Positions 1 to 8,177 of a stretch of 43,060 nt of DNA are shown here, piece by piece; the first letter of the stretch is position 1, and the number at the start of each line of letters is the position of its first letter. This DNA is from Lachnospiraceae bacterium UBA3762. Lineage in GTDB: Bacteria; Bacillota; Clostridia; Lachnospirales; Lachnospiraceae. The stretch spans positions 45,050-88,109 of the forward strand of contig DFGA01000054.1 of NCBI GenBank assembly GCA_002371615.1, read 5' to 3'. The notes beneath the pieces were generated by a model. That model worked only from the letters and a program-made list of their open reading frames with translations, searched no databases and was not told where the DNA came from. A program made the translations under genes and the position numbers.

Positions 1-437
1 CCCATGGCAACACGCTGTCTCTGTCCACCGGAAAGAGCCTTGGGCTTACGATCAAGAAGTGCCGTAAGGTCGAGGATCTTAGCTGCTTCCTTAACCATCT
101 TGTCTATTTCATCCTTGGGAACTTTGCGAAGCTTTAATCCGAATGCCATATTGTCATATACCGACATATGAGGATACAGCGCGTAGTTCTGGAATACCAT
201 CGCAATATCTCTGTCCTTGGGCTCAACATCGTTAACAACACGATCACCGATCTTGAGTTCACCTGAAGAAATCTCTTCAAGACCTGCGATCATACGAAGT
301 GTTGTTGACTTTCCGCATCCGGAAGGACCAACGAAGATAATGAATTCCTGATCTGCGATTTCAAGATTGAAATCTTTAACAGCCTGGAATCCGTTAGGAT
401 AAACTTTGCAAATGTTCTTAAGTGATAAACCTGCCAT
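1..437 (-). CDS. Sugar ABC transporter ATP-binding protein (MsmK/UgpC-like), 5' part only
   Basis: The first ~145 residues of an ABC ATPase are visible; the rest runs off the left edge. Residues 37-45 are a perfect Walker A (GPSGCGKST), Gln83 sits in the Q-loop (VFQNYALYPH), and the signature LSGGQ is at 135-139, followed by RQRVAMG. The opening (MAGLSLKNICKVYPNG) and the Q-loop context match the MsmK/UgpC/MalK group, which energises carbohydrate importers and often serves several permeases. The C-terminal regulatory domain that would settle the subgroup is outside the window. Start is ATG at 437 with a GGAGG about 8 nt upstream. It has its own promoter and is not continuous with the diguanylate cyclase upstream. 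Confidence 0.93.
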   Translation of the reverse strand, partial: MAGLSLKNICKVYPNGFQAVKDFNLEIADQEFIIFVGPSGCGKSTTLRMIAGLEEISSGELKIGDRVVNDVEPKDRDIAMVFQNYALYPHMSVYDNMAFGLKLRKVPKDEIDKMVKEAAKILDLTALLDRKPKALSGGQRQRVAM

Positions 438-468
438 TGAATGTAACCTCCATATTTAAATAATCATT

Positions 469-483
469 TGGTGCCATGCACCA
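469..483. promoter_or_regulatory. Inverted repeat just downstream of the -10 box, possible operator
   Basis: TGGTGC-CAT-GCACCA is a perfect 6-bp inverted repeat with a 3-nt spacer. It lies about +4 to +18 relative to the expected start of transcription of the ABC ATPase. A repressor bound here would block transcription, as expected for a sugar-uptake gene. No regulator gene is visible in the window. Confidence 0.35.
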
Positions 484-493
484 CACTGGAATG

Positions 494-523
494 ATTATAT
501 CAGACACTCAAATAAGGTGTGAA
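494..523 (-). promoter_or_regulatory. Promoter of the ABC ATPase gene
   Basis: On the minus strand, -35 TTCACA (518-523) is separated by 18 nt from a perfect -10 TATAAT (494-499), about 57 nt upstream of the ATG. Read from the sequence by eye; no transcription data. Confidence 0.65.
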
Positions 524-576
524 TGCCAAGGTTGCCTAAATATTTTGCCGTTTCGTGTACAAATTAACCAATGGTC

Positions 577-2124
577 TTATTCTCTGTTGTCAGAGTCTAT
601 CGGTTTGGGTTTTCCGGCTTTTTCGGCCTCGATCTTGTCTTCTTCGGTAGCCTCTGAGAAGAATGCAAGCTGATTCTTGCCCCGTTTCTTGGCCTTATAC
701 AGAGCCGTATCGGCAGCCTTGTACATACTCTCGTAATCCACTCCGTCACGAGGATAAATTGCTGCACCGATACTTGCTGTAGGAGAATACTTTGTATATG
801 TACCAACCGTGAAATCCTTGAAGAATCCCGCTACTCTTCCTGCTTCACGTTCGATTATGCTGTCATCTTTCAGATCCTTGAGGAAGATAATGAATTCGTC
901 TCCTCCGGTACGTCCGATTATGTCGGTAACACGGAATTCCGTTCTGATCCTCTTACCGAGAGTTGCAAGAACCTCGTCACCGAAAGCGTGGCCCATTGTA
1001 TCGTTTATCTTCTTGAAGTTATCTATATCAAGGACACACATCATACAGGTCTTATCTTTTCCTTCTCCTTCAAGATAATCCTTAATCTTGTTCTCGGTCG
1101 ATATCTTGTTCAGAAGTTCCGTAAGAAGATCCGTTTCGGCTTTGTTCTGGAGCTCCATACTCTCCTTTGTAAAGTTGACCCTGTTGATAATGTATATAAT
1201 TATTATCAGAGCAACGAATATTCCTATCGAGATCAGAACCTTCATAATCATACTTCTTGTATCCTTGTTCTCTTCCTGAATACTTCTGTTGATCTGATTG
1301 TCCCTTACAGATACAATAATACTTGCCCCTGTAGTTGCGATAGGCTGATGGCAGATATAGCAGCTGACTCCCTTATTGTTATCCACATGTACCGTCCCGG
1401 CTCTCCCCGATTCAATACTCTGCATAAACACCGCGCTGCTTCCATCGTCAAATGTCAGATTATCAACTATATCTCCAAGATTGTCACCGACCTGATATAT
1501 TCCCGATTCAGCGCCATAGACTTCACCTATGATCCCGTTTTGATACACAAGCGCATAACTGTAAGCGGTTGAATCCATTTGTTTCGCGATTTTGTCAGCC
1601 TTATAAACCAGTATGAGGTTTCCCCGCCACTCATCTTCCGTCCGGATAGGTGCCGAAACCATAAGAACCGGTCTGTTCTTCGAATCTACAATGGCAACGG
1701 AATTATCTTTTGTTCCGAGAAGTGATTTAAAATCATCGGATGTGTCTATCGTTACATATGTGTTTCCGTAGGAATCAATAGCATTTCCGTTGTTCTTAAC
1801 AATATATGCATCAACAAGACCCATATGATTGTCAACCTGTTTTATGAGTTCTACAGCCTTTTCACCGAAGATATCGTCTTCTTTCATAAGATAGTCGGCA
1901 ACTGCATCGGCTCCGTTAACAGAGCCCTCAAATAATCCCTTGTAATAACCCGCAATAGAAACAGCCTGACGGCTTACGCGGTCAAGTGCTTTTGCCTTTG
2001 AATTATCCTGCATGGTTTTGTTGTAACCGATAAGAGTAAATACAAGAAAAACCATCAAGATAATTGTGGGGATGGCCCACTGGGTCGTTATGGAATTGCT
2101 CTTATTCTTTTCCGTTTTCCCCAT
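577..2124 (-). CDS. Membrane-anchored diguanylate cyclase (GGDEF) with extracellular sensor domain
   Basis: Makes cyclic di-GMP from two GTP. A transmembrane helix at about residues 16-34 is followed by an external domain of about 255 residues that looks Cache-like, a second membrane helix at about 297-314, and a C-terminal GGDEF domain. The active-site GGDEF is intact at 407-411, and an inhibitory-site RxxD (RVTD, 398-401) lies five residues before it, so the enzyme should be active and product-inhibited. The external domain contains a CYICH motif at 255-259, the form used for covalent haem (see findings). The tail is charged and Pro/Lys-rich. ATG at 2124 has GGAGG 6 nt upstream and overlaps the preceding gene by 23 nt, suggesting translational coupling. 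Confidence 0.93.
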   Translation of the reverse strand: MGKTEKNKSNSITTQWAIPTIILMVFLVFTLIGYNKTMQDNSKAKALDRVSRQAVSIAGYYKGLFEGSVNGADAVADYLMKEDDIFGEKAVELIKQVDNHMGLVDAYIVKNNGNAIDSYGNTYVTIDTSDDFKSLLGTKDNSVAIVDSKNRPVLMVSAPIRTEDEWRGNLILVYKADKIAKQMDSTAYSYALVYQNGIIGEVYGAESGIYQVGDNLGDIVDNLTFDDGSSAVFMQSIESGRAGTVHVDNNKGVSCYICHQPIATTGASIIVSVRDNQINRSIQEENKDTRSMIMKVLISIGIFVALIIIIYIINRVNFTKESMELQNKAETDLLTELLNKISTENKIKDYLEGEGKDKTCMMCVLDIDNFKKINDTMGHAFGDEVLATLGKRIRTEFRVTDIIGRTGGDEFIIFLKDLKDDSIIEREAGRVAGFFKDFTVGTYTKYSPTASIGAAIYPRDGVDYESMYKAADTALYKAKKRGKNQLAFFSEATEEDKIEAEKAGKPKPIDSDNRE

Positions 2125-2797
2125 TTATATCCTCCGCCGGATCGGGAACATTCTCATCCTGTTCTTCCTTCGGCATGTAGAGTACGAATATCTTATTAAA
2201 AAACCTGGAATTGATATATGCCGTTACAGAAAACATAATCAGTACCAGAATAAACAACGCAGGAAAGAACCATATAAGCACAACCGGAATCGCTGTAATA
2301 AACAATATCGCTATCGTATACGGAAGGTGTCTGATACTTATCAGAAAAGCATTTTTGACCGTATTTCTGGTCGTATTATCAAACTGTGCCAATATCGGAA
2401 ATACATAAGCACCTGTCATCAGTACTACTATTCCCATGACAAATACGGCTACCATTACCACATTACCGAATGCAGCACTGTTGAAAGCCTCTGCAATATT
2501 TCCCCCATTTGCGATCCGAAGGTCGGTTATCATTATAATTCCTATAAGCAGAAAACCTATCCAGATAACCGTAGCCTGTACAAAGTTTTCTTTAAAGGAT
2601 TTGAAATACGATTTGGTTATATACCCTTCCTCATCTTTTGCCATTTTAAGTGTCACATAATAAAGCGCTGTAGAAGCAGCTCCGATCGTAATTACGGGAA
2701 TGCAGCACAGAATAAATAACAGATTCAACCAAAATAAATCTGCTAATCTTGACAAAAATGTAAATAATGGTCCCTCATAATTAAATACTCTGCTCAT
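2102..2797 (-). CDS. YesL-like (DUF624) integral membrane protein
   Basis: 231 residues with about five hydrophobic spans, the first near residues 20-45 and the others spread to about 200, ending in a short acidic tail. The opening (SRVFNYEGPLFTFLSRLADL) is typical of DUF624/YesL proteins, which commonly sit beside carbohydrate ABC transporters. Their molecular role is unknown. A sugar ABC ATPase lies two genes downstream, which fits. I chose ATG at 2797 rather than the TTG at 2806: the only Shine-Dalgarno-like AAGG is about 10 nt from the ATG and would abut the TTG. The 3' end overlaps the diguanylate cyclase start by 23 nt. Confidence 0.8.
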   Translation of the reverse strand: MSRVFNYEGPLFTFLSRLADLFWLNLLFILCCIPVITIGAASTALYYVTLKMAKDEEGYITKSYFKSFKENFVQATVIWIGFLLIGIIMITDLRIANGGNIAEAFNSAAFGNVVMVAVFVMGIVVLMTGAYVFPILAQFDNTTRNTVKNAFLISIRHLPYTIAILFITAIPVVLIWFFPALFILVLIMFSVTAYINSRFFNKIFVLYMPKEEQDENVPDPAEDINGENGKE

Positions 2798-2834
2798 TTT
2801 GTACAAACCTTAGGGCAAAAATCACACCTTTTTC

Positions 2835-2863
2835 ATTATAATTTAGCAAAATGAAAAAAGCAA
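2835..2863 (-). promoter_or_regulatory. Possible promoter of the YesL/GGDEF pair, inside an AT-rich inverted repeat
   Basis: A perfect TATAAT (-10, minus strand) is at 2835-2840, with a weak TTGCTT 17 nt upstream (2858-2863). The same stretch (about 2828-2860) is an imperfect inverted repeat built on CTTTTTCATT and AATGAAAAAAG, which could also act as a weak terminator for the acetyltransferase gene. Which role dominates cannot be told from sequence. Confidence 0.4.
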
Positions 2864-3331
2864 TCAAAACAGTTCTATCTTCATTGGCGTATACCTGATC
2901 CCATCCGCTGTTTTCTCATCATCAAGATCCGTAAAGCCAAGCTTATGATAGAATTCAATTGCAAACGGCGCGGAAAACACCGTCATTTCTTTAATCCCCT
3001 CTTCGGCAGCATCACTGAACGCTCTTTTGAGCAATCCGGTAGCTATACCCTGATGATGTAATGCCGGCTCCACAAACAGAAGTGAAATATGCCAATGTTT
3101 GCGAATTCCTAATATGCCGACAATCACATCATTTTCGTCAAAAGCGCCCAATGTATAATACTCGCCGAGCATAAACATATTCTTAAGTTCATCACCTTTT
3201 ACAAATTCATGAAAGTTCTTTATTCCTTCACTGTTGTAATCCGGTGCCTCATAAACAAGAAATGTGTCCCATGCAAGCTGCATGGCCATATCCCATTCAT
3301 TTTTTTTCAGGCGTCTTATGTCATAGGTCAT
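2864..3331 (-). CDS. GNAT-family N-acetyltransferase
   Basis: 155 residues, one GNAT domain. The acetyl-CoA pyrophosphate-binding motif A is visible as HHQGIATGLLKRA (about 91-103), preceded by the beta-4 strand LLFVEP. The typical motif B ending FYHKLGF is at about 127-133. This is the usual signature of cytoplasmic acetyltransferases acting on small molecules or protein amines; the substrate cannot be predicted. The start codon overlaps the stop of the DUF1002 gene (ATGA), so the two are translationally coupled. Confidence 0.88.
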   Translation of the reverse strand: MTYDIRRLKKNEWDMAMQLAWDTFLVYEAPDYNSEGIKNFHEFVKGDELKNMFMLGEYYTLGAFDENDVIVGILGIRKHWHISLLFVEPALHHQGIATGLLKRAFSDAAEEGIKEMTVFSAPFAIEFYHKLGFTDLDDEKTADGIRYTPMKIELF

Positions 3332-4440
3332 TTTTTGAACAATCCCGAGAAGAATCCCGCTATACTGTTTCCTATACTTTTCGCGGTATTCGTAATGGCG
3401 TTCCCTACGATCTCGGTCAGTCCGAGATCCTTAATATCCACTTTGTTGATATCAAAAGTTCCGGCCTTGATATCATCTTTATACTTCGCATAAATGTCAT
3501 CTGCCTGTTCCGCAAGTACCTTATAATCGATTCCCATTGCTTTAACCTTCATCATAAGGTCGACGATCTGGGCGATCTCCTCCTCGGAAAGAGTGACTTT
3601 CAGATCAACCATTCCCTTGCGGATGGCAGCCTCAATCTCTTCTTTTGTATTAAGGTCATTTGTTGCAACTACAGTTTTGATATATGCGATCAGTTCTTCC
3701 GCCTCATCATCACCGACAGCTTCTTTAATCTGTCCCGTTGTTACAAGTTCATTAAGAGATGTATCAATTGCTTCGCTGCTGACCTCTTTTCCGCTCATGC
3801 TCTCATAGGCCTTAAGAGCTCCGATAAGTGCCGCGGTTCCCGATATAGGTGAGGGTGCACACACAAAAATATCCGCATCCGTTACACCCGCGGTAATAAG
3901 AGCGTTTCTGTACATATTGGTTGTACAGTAATTGATATTATTAGTGGTAACCACAACTCCGTGTCCGGATTCCGCCGGCTTTACGAGAACCGAAGACAGC
4001 GATTTGGTTCCGATTATGGAAGGCGCGATGTACTTATCAAGTGCTGCGTGCTCTTCGGCATTTGTTGTAATAATAACATCATAGTTCGCCAGATCCGCTT
4101 CCGTAATTCCCATGGTGGTAAGTACCGCGGTTTTCTGCTGGGGTGAAAGATCGGCACCAAGCGCTATATAACCCTTTTTATCACCTTTATTAGATCCTTC
4201 ATCAGATTGTTTTGATCCCCCAAAAAGCGAATCAATGATTGAATTGATCCCTCCGTCCGATTGTGTCGGTGTCGGAGTCGGTGTCGGTGTTGCGGTAATG
4301 ATCGTTGTCGCCTCTTTGGAATTCTCGGTAACCGTTCCGTTTCCCGAATCATCAAATGTTATCGTCTGTGTTGCTCCAACCCTTACTGTCATTGCTGACG
4401 TAAGTGCCAAAATCGTTATTAAACTGATGATTTTCTTCAT
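3328..4440 (-). CDS. Secreted DUF1002 (YpuA-like) protein
   Basis: 370 residues. A signal peptide (MKKIISLITILALTSAMT, cleavage probably near residue 22) is followed by a Thr/Pro-rich linker (TPTPTPTQ), a short Ser/Gly/Lys-rich stretch and the DUF1002 region (YIALGADLSPQQK to about residue 280). That region includes the conserved VTDADIFVCAPSPISGTAAL segment. The C-terminus is helical. DUF1002 proteins, including B. subtilis YpuA, are exported and of unknown function. I chose ATG at 4440 because GGGAGG lies just upstream and it opens directly on the signal peptide; the longer frame to 4479 adds 13 residues with no such signal. The gene is preceded by a two-hairpin element. Confidence 0.85.
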   Translation of the reverse strand: MKKIISLITILALTSAMTVRVGATQTITFDDSGNGTVTENSKEATTIITATPTPTPTPTQSDGGINSIIDSLFGGSKQSDEGSNKGDKKGYIALGADLSPQQKTAVLTTMGITEADLANYDVIITTNAEEHAALDKYIAPSIIGTKSLSSVLVKPAESGHGVVVTTNNINYCTTNMYRNALITAGVTDADIFVCAPSPISGTAALIGALKAYESMSGKEVSSEAIDTSLNELVTTGQIKEAVGDDEAEELIAYIKTVVATNDLNTKEEIEAAIRKGMVDLKVTLSEEEIAQIVDLMMKVKAMGIDYKVLAEQADDIYAKYKDDIKAGTFDINKVDIKDLGLTEIVGNAITNTAKSIGNSIAGFFSGLFKK

Positions 4441-4469
4441 AATTAATATCCTCCCTTCGCCTCTTGAGA

Positions 4470-4538
4470 GCCACGCCATTCAAAGTCCACTTCGTGGAGG
4501 CGTGGCCTACGTGCTGCAAAGTTTTCATAGAAAACTTT
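4470..4538. repeat. Two adjacent hairpins upstream of the DUF1002 gene
   Basis: The first hairpin pairs GCCACGCC (4470-4477) with GGCGTGGC (4499-4506) and has an inner stem TCCAC (4486-4490) / GTGGA (4494-4498). The second is a perfect 9-bp stem AAAGTTTTC (4518-4526) / GAAAACTTT (4530-4538) with a 3-nt loop. They fill most of the gap between metG and the DUF1002 gene. They may form a leader structure, an extragenic palindromic repeat, or a processing/termination signal for the metG operon, although no clean T-run follows. Confidence 0.6.
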
Positions 4539-4585
4539 ACACCACCACTTCTTAAAAGCCAAAACCTGTGAAACCGGCATTTTGA

Positions 4586-6568
4586 TTACAATATCCCGGA
4601 TCCGGACTTCATATCCTTTTCCGGCGTCATCAGCGACAGATTGCCCTCATCATCTTCTGCACAAAGTATCATTCCCTCTGATTCAATGCCGGCAAGTCTG
4701 GCGCTCTTTAGGTTGAGCAGTACCATGACTTTCTTTCCAACCATCTCTTCCGGTTTGTAATATGCCTTGATCCCCGAAACTATCTGCTTAACACTGTCTC
4801 CTATCTTAACTTTTGAACACAGCAGCTTTTTCGATTTGGGAACTTCTTCGCAGGCAATTATCTCTCCCACGACAAACTGCATTTTTGCAAAATCATCATA
4901 TTCTATTTCGTCTTTTGATTCTACATGTATTTCATCCGATGACTCCGAAGTATCGGAAGAAACTCCGTTTTCCCTTTCATACTCGGCTCTTTGAGCCTCC
5001 TGTATCCTGGAAACTTCCTCCATAACGTCTTCAACCTTTTTCCGGGCAAACAGCATTTCCGGACTGTCGGTAACTTTGGTTCCGCTTCTGAATATACCGA
5101 ATTCCGAAAGAAGTTCAAAGTCTCTTTCCGTACCATATAACATCATCAATATCTTGTCCGCGGTCTCGGGCATAAACGGCTTCAGAAGATTGGCTCCTAT
5201 GCATATTCCCTCAACAAGATTATACAAAACTTCGGAAAGCCTGTTTCTGCCTTCATCATCTTTTGCCAGCACCCATGGTTCGGTTTCGTCAATATATTTG
5301 TTGCACCGCCTGAATACGTTGAACACCTCTGTAAGTGCATCAGCCATGTGCATCTCATCCATTTTCTTTCTGACCTTTTCGGCTGCATTCGTGCATACCG
5401 CTTTAAGATCGTCATCAAATTCTCCCGTAACCCCGGTACTGCTGACGAATCCGTCAAAATACTTATTGCTCATTGTTATCGTACGGTTAACAAGGTTTCC
5501 GAGAATATTCGCAAGATCCGAATTGTATCTCTCGGTCATAAGTTCCCATGTGATCGTTCCGTCGTTGTCGTACGGCATCTCATGAAGAACATAGTATCTG
5601 ACCGCATCAACACCGAAAAGCCTTATCAGGTCATCCGCATAAATCACATTTCCGCGGGACTTGCTCATCTTTTCCCCACCCTGCAGAAGCCACGGATGTC
5701 CGAACACCTGCTTGGGCAGGGGAAGATCCAGGCTCATCAGAAAGATCGGCCAATATATGGTGTGGAATCTGATTATGTCTTTTCCGATAAGATGAAGATC
5801 CGCAGGCCACAGCCGGTTAAACTGTTCCGTTGAGTCTCCGTCGGCATCATAGCCTATTCCGGTTATATAGTTCGAAAGGGCATCAAGCCAGACATAAACA
5901 ACATGTTTATCATCAAAATCCACGGGAATGCCCCATTTGAAAGATGTACGGCTGACGCACAGATCCTGAAGACCCGGAAGAAGAAAATTGTTCATCATCT
6001 CGTTCTTACGTGAAACCGGCTGTATAAATTCAGGATGTGTATTAATGTAATCTATCAGTCTGTCAGCATACTTGCTCATCTTGAAAAAGTAAGCCTCTTC
6101 CTTTGCGGGTTTTACTTCTCTTCCGCAATCGGGGCACTTGCCGTCCACAAGCTGGCTCTGTGTCCAGAATGATTCACAGGGGGTACAGTACATCCCTTCA
6201 TAGGAGCCTTTATATATGTCACCCTTTTCATACATTTTCTTAAATATCTTCTGGATCTGCTTTTCGTGATCCGCATCGGTCGTTCTGATAAACCTGTCAT
6301 AACCGACATTCAGACTGTCGCATATGTCTTTAATCTGTCCGGCAACCCTGTCTACAAACTCTTTGGGAGTTATTCCTGCTGCATCAGCCTTTTCTTCAAT
6401 CTTCTGGCCGTGCTCGTCCGTTCCTGTCTGAAACCAGACATCTTTCCCCTCAAGTTTTTTGAATCTGGCTATGGCATCTGCCATAACTATTTCATAGCTG
6501 TTGCCTATGTGGGGTTTCCCCGAAGTATATGCTATGGCGGTTGTTAAATAATACTTTTCTTTTTCCAT
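4586..6568 (-). CDS. metG: Methionyl-tRNA synthetase
   Basis: Charges tRNA-Met with methionine. 660 residues: class I catalytic domain with HIGN at 20-23 and KMSKS at 300-304. The zinc knuckle is formed by Cys128, Cys131, Cys145 and Cys148. An anticodon-binding helical domain follows, then a C-terminal tRNA-binding (Trbp111-like OB) domain from about residue 556. The long form with the appended domain is the usual Firmicute type. The start codon shares one base with the rsmI stop (TAATG), with AGGAG 8 nt upstream inside rsmI. It is the last gene of a block collinear with Bacillus yaaO-metS. Confidence 0.98.
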   Translation of the reverse strand: MEKEKYYLTTAIAYTSGKPHIGNSYEIVMADAIARFKKLEGKDVWFQTGTDEHGQKIEEKADAAGITPKEFVDRVAGQIKDICDSLNVGYDRFIRTTDADHEKQIQKIFKKMYEKGDIYKGSYEGMYCTPCESFWTQSQLVDGKCPDCGREVKPAKEEAYFFKMSKYADRLIDYINTHPEFIQPVSRKNEMMNNFLLPGLQDLCVSRTSFKWGIPVDFDDKHVVYVWLDALSNYITGIGYDADGDSTEQFNRLWPADLHLIGKDIIRFHTIYWPIFLMSLDLPLPKQVFGHPWLLQGGEKMSKSRGNVIYADDLIRLFGVDAVRYYVLHEMPYDNDGTITWELMTERYNSDLANILGNLVNRTITMSNKYFDGFVSSTGVTGEFDDDLKAVCTNAAEKVRKKMDEMHMADALTEVFNVFRRCNKYIDETEPWVLAKDDEGRNRLSEVLYNLVEGICIGANLLKPFMPETADKILMMLYGTERDFELLSEFGIFRSGTKVTDSPEMLFARKKVEDVMEEVSRIQEAQRAEYERENGVSSDTSESSDEIHVESKDEIEYDDFAKMQFVVGEIIACEEVPKSKKLLCSKVKIGDSVKQIVSGIKAYYKPEEMVGKKVMVLLNLKSARLAGIESEGMILCAEDDEGNLSLMTPEKDMKSGSGIL

Positions 6569-7419
6569 TATATCAGCTCCTTATATATATCTCTTTTTGA
6601 AACACCTCTGTCCGCCGCTACTTTTTTCATTGCCTCCATACGGTCATAACCTTGCGCTTCATACATTGCCATATGTTCATTAATATCCATCCGGCTCCAT
6701 TCCCGCTCTTTTTCTTCTTTAATTGTTTTTCGCGGTTTTCCTTCAAGTATCAGGACATATTCGCCTTTCGGTTCATTCTCGTTATAATATCCTATCGCCT
6801 CATAAAGGCGCATTCGCTTAACTTCCTCAAACTTTTTTGTCAGTTCCCTGCAGATCGCGATCATCCTGTCTCCAAGATTCTCATACAGCTCGGCAAGGGT
6901 GTTCTTCAGATGGTGCGGTGCCTCATACAGTATTATAGTTCTGGTCTCATTAACCAGATCGCCGTAAACTTCCCGCCTTGATTTTTTATCAGACGGAAGA
7001 AATCCTTCAAATACAAAGCGCCTGGAGGCTATTCCCGACAATGAAAGTGCCGTAACAAGAGCACAGGGGCCCGGAAGTGATGTTACCCTTATCCCTTCTT
7101 CATGACACATATCGGTAAGAACCTCTCCGGGATCCGAAATCGAAGGGGTTCCGGCATCGGTCACAAGAGCAACCGACTGCCCGCTTTTCATCTTATCTAC
7201 TAATTCCTTTGCTTTATCGTATTTATTATATTCGTGATAGCTCGTCAAAGGTACCTTAATATCAAAATGGTTGAGAAGCCGGATACTGTTTCTTGTATCT
7301 TCCGCCGCTATCAGATCTACACTTCTGAGTGTTTCAAGAACTCTTTCCGTGATATCCGACAGGTTTCCTATCGGAGTAGCGCACAGATAAAGCATACCCT
7401 GATTTTTATTCTCTTCCAT
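6568..7419 (-). CDS. rsmI: 16S rRNA (cytidine(1402)-2'-O)-methyltransferase
   Basis: 283 residues of the tetrapyrrole-methylase fold. Visible signatures are LYLCATPIGNLSDIT near the N-terminus, AAEDTRNSIRLL, VTDAGTPSISDPG (about 92-104, SAM-binding loop) and LPGPCALVTALSLSG. RsmI 2'-O-methylates C1402 in the ribosomal P site using S-adenosylmethionine. It lies 2 nt downstream of the tRNA methyltransferase gene and overlaps metG by one base, so all three are almost certainly co-transcribed. Confidence 0.96.
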   Translation of the reverse strand: MEENKNQGMLYLCATPIGNLSDITERVLETLRSVDLIAAEDTRNSIRLLNHFDIKVPLTSYHEYNKYDKAKELVDKMKSGQSVALVTDAGTPSISDPGEVLTDMCHEEGIRVTSLPGPCALVTALSLSGIASRRFVFEGFLPSDKKSRREVYGDLVNETRTIILYEAPHHLKNTLAELYENLGDRMIAICRELTKKFEEVKRMRLYEAIGYYNENEPKGEYVLILEGKPRKTIKEEKEREWSRMDINEHMAMYEAQGYDRMEAMKKVAADRGVSKRDIYKELI

Positions 7420-7421
7420 GT

Positions 7422-8177
7422 TCAGTACCCGTATATGTCATATATTTCCTTCGTATAACAGTTTGGTGACTCATACACTATAAGCGGACGTTCAACAGTA
7501 AGCCTACGCCTGCCTCCAAGTCCTGCTTCTATCAGAACCATGTTTGGTTCCCTGTTGACATACGGATGAACCAGTTTCATTCTCTTAGGTTCTAACTTAT
7601 ATTTGGTAAGTGTCTCAAATATTTCCGTAAGTCTAAACGGTCTGTGGATCAGAAACAATCTTCCTCCGGGCTTGAGCATTCTCGAAGTCACCCTTGCAAC
7701 ATCATCGAAATTGCATAATATCTCGTGTCTTGCTATAGCTTTCGGCGAATCGGGATTTTTGATCCCGTGATTGTCGATCATATATGGCGGGTTACATGTT
7801 ACGGCATCAAATACTGCTGGCTGATAGTATTCTTCGGCGTTTTTAATGTCCGCACACAGTATATTGATACGGTCACTTAAATCATTGGCTTCGACACTTC
7901 TTTTTGCAAGCTCCGCTATATCTCGCTGTATCTCAATACCCACTATTCTCTCGGCTCTTGATTTTGCAGCCAGAAGTATCGGTATGATCCCGTTTCCGGT
8001 ACACAGGTCCAGGACTTTGTCTCCCGGTCTGATTGATGCGTATCCGGACAACAATACAGCATCCATTCCGAAACAGAATTTATCGGTATTCTGGATTATC
8101 TTGAATCCGCAACGTTCGAGATCATCGACTCTCTCGCCTTCATTTAATTCAATCGTCGTCCAGTTTGGATTTGCCAT
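7422..8177 (-). CDS. trmN: tRNA1(Val) (adenine(37)-N6)-methyltransferase-like protein (YabB/TrmN6)
   Basis: 251 residues of Rossmann-fold SAM-dependent methyltransferase. The SAM loop is VLDLCTGNGIIPILLAAK (about 56-73) and the catalytic NPPY of N6-adenine methylases is at CNPPYMIDN (about 128-136). The position between ricT and rsmI matches B. subtilis yabB. The ATG at 8177 overlaps the ricT end by 29 nt and has no strong ribosome-binding site. No better in-frame start exists before the conserved core, so coupling to ricT translation is likely. Target specificity is inferred from family and context. Confidence 0.88.
   Translation of the reverse strand: MANPNWTTIELNEGERVDDLERCGFKIIQNTDKFCFGMDAVLLSGYASIRPGDKVLDLCTGNGIIPILLAAKSRAERIVGIEIQRDIAELAKRSVEANDLSDRINILCADIKNAEEYYQPAVFDAVTCNPPYMIDNHGIKNPDSPKAIARHEILCNFDDVARVTSRMLKPGGRLFLIHRPFRLTEIFETLTKYKLEPKRMKLVHPYVNREPNMVLIEAGLGGRRRLTVERPLIVYESPNCYTKEIYDIYGY

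Noticed and set aside
988..1572. Plus-strand open frame of 194 codons opposite the diguanylate cyclase
   Set aside because: Antisense to a clear GGDEF protein; composition is not protein-like.
2066..2719. Plus-strand open frame of 217 codons opposite the YesL-like gene
   Set aside because: It is the shadow of a well-supported membrane protein gene on the other strand and has no domain or ribosome-binding site.
4560..4585. Intrinsic terminator right after metG
   Set aside because: The apparent stem around AAACCGGC/GCCAAAACC has several mismatches and no T-run.
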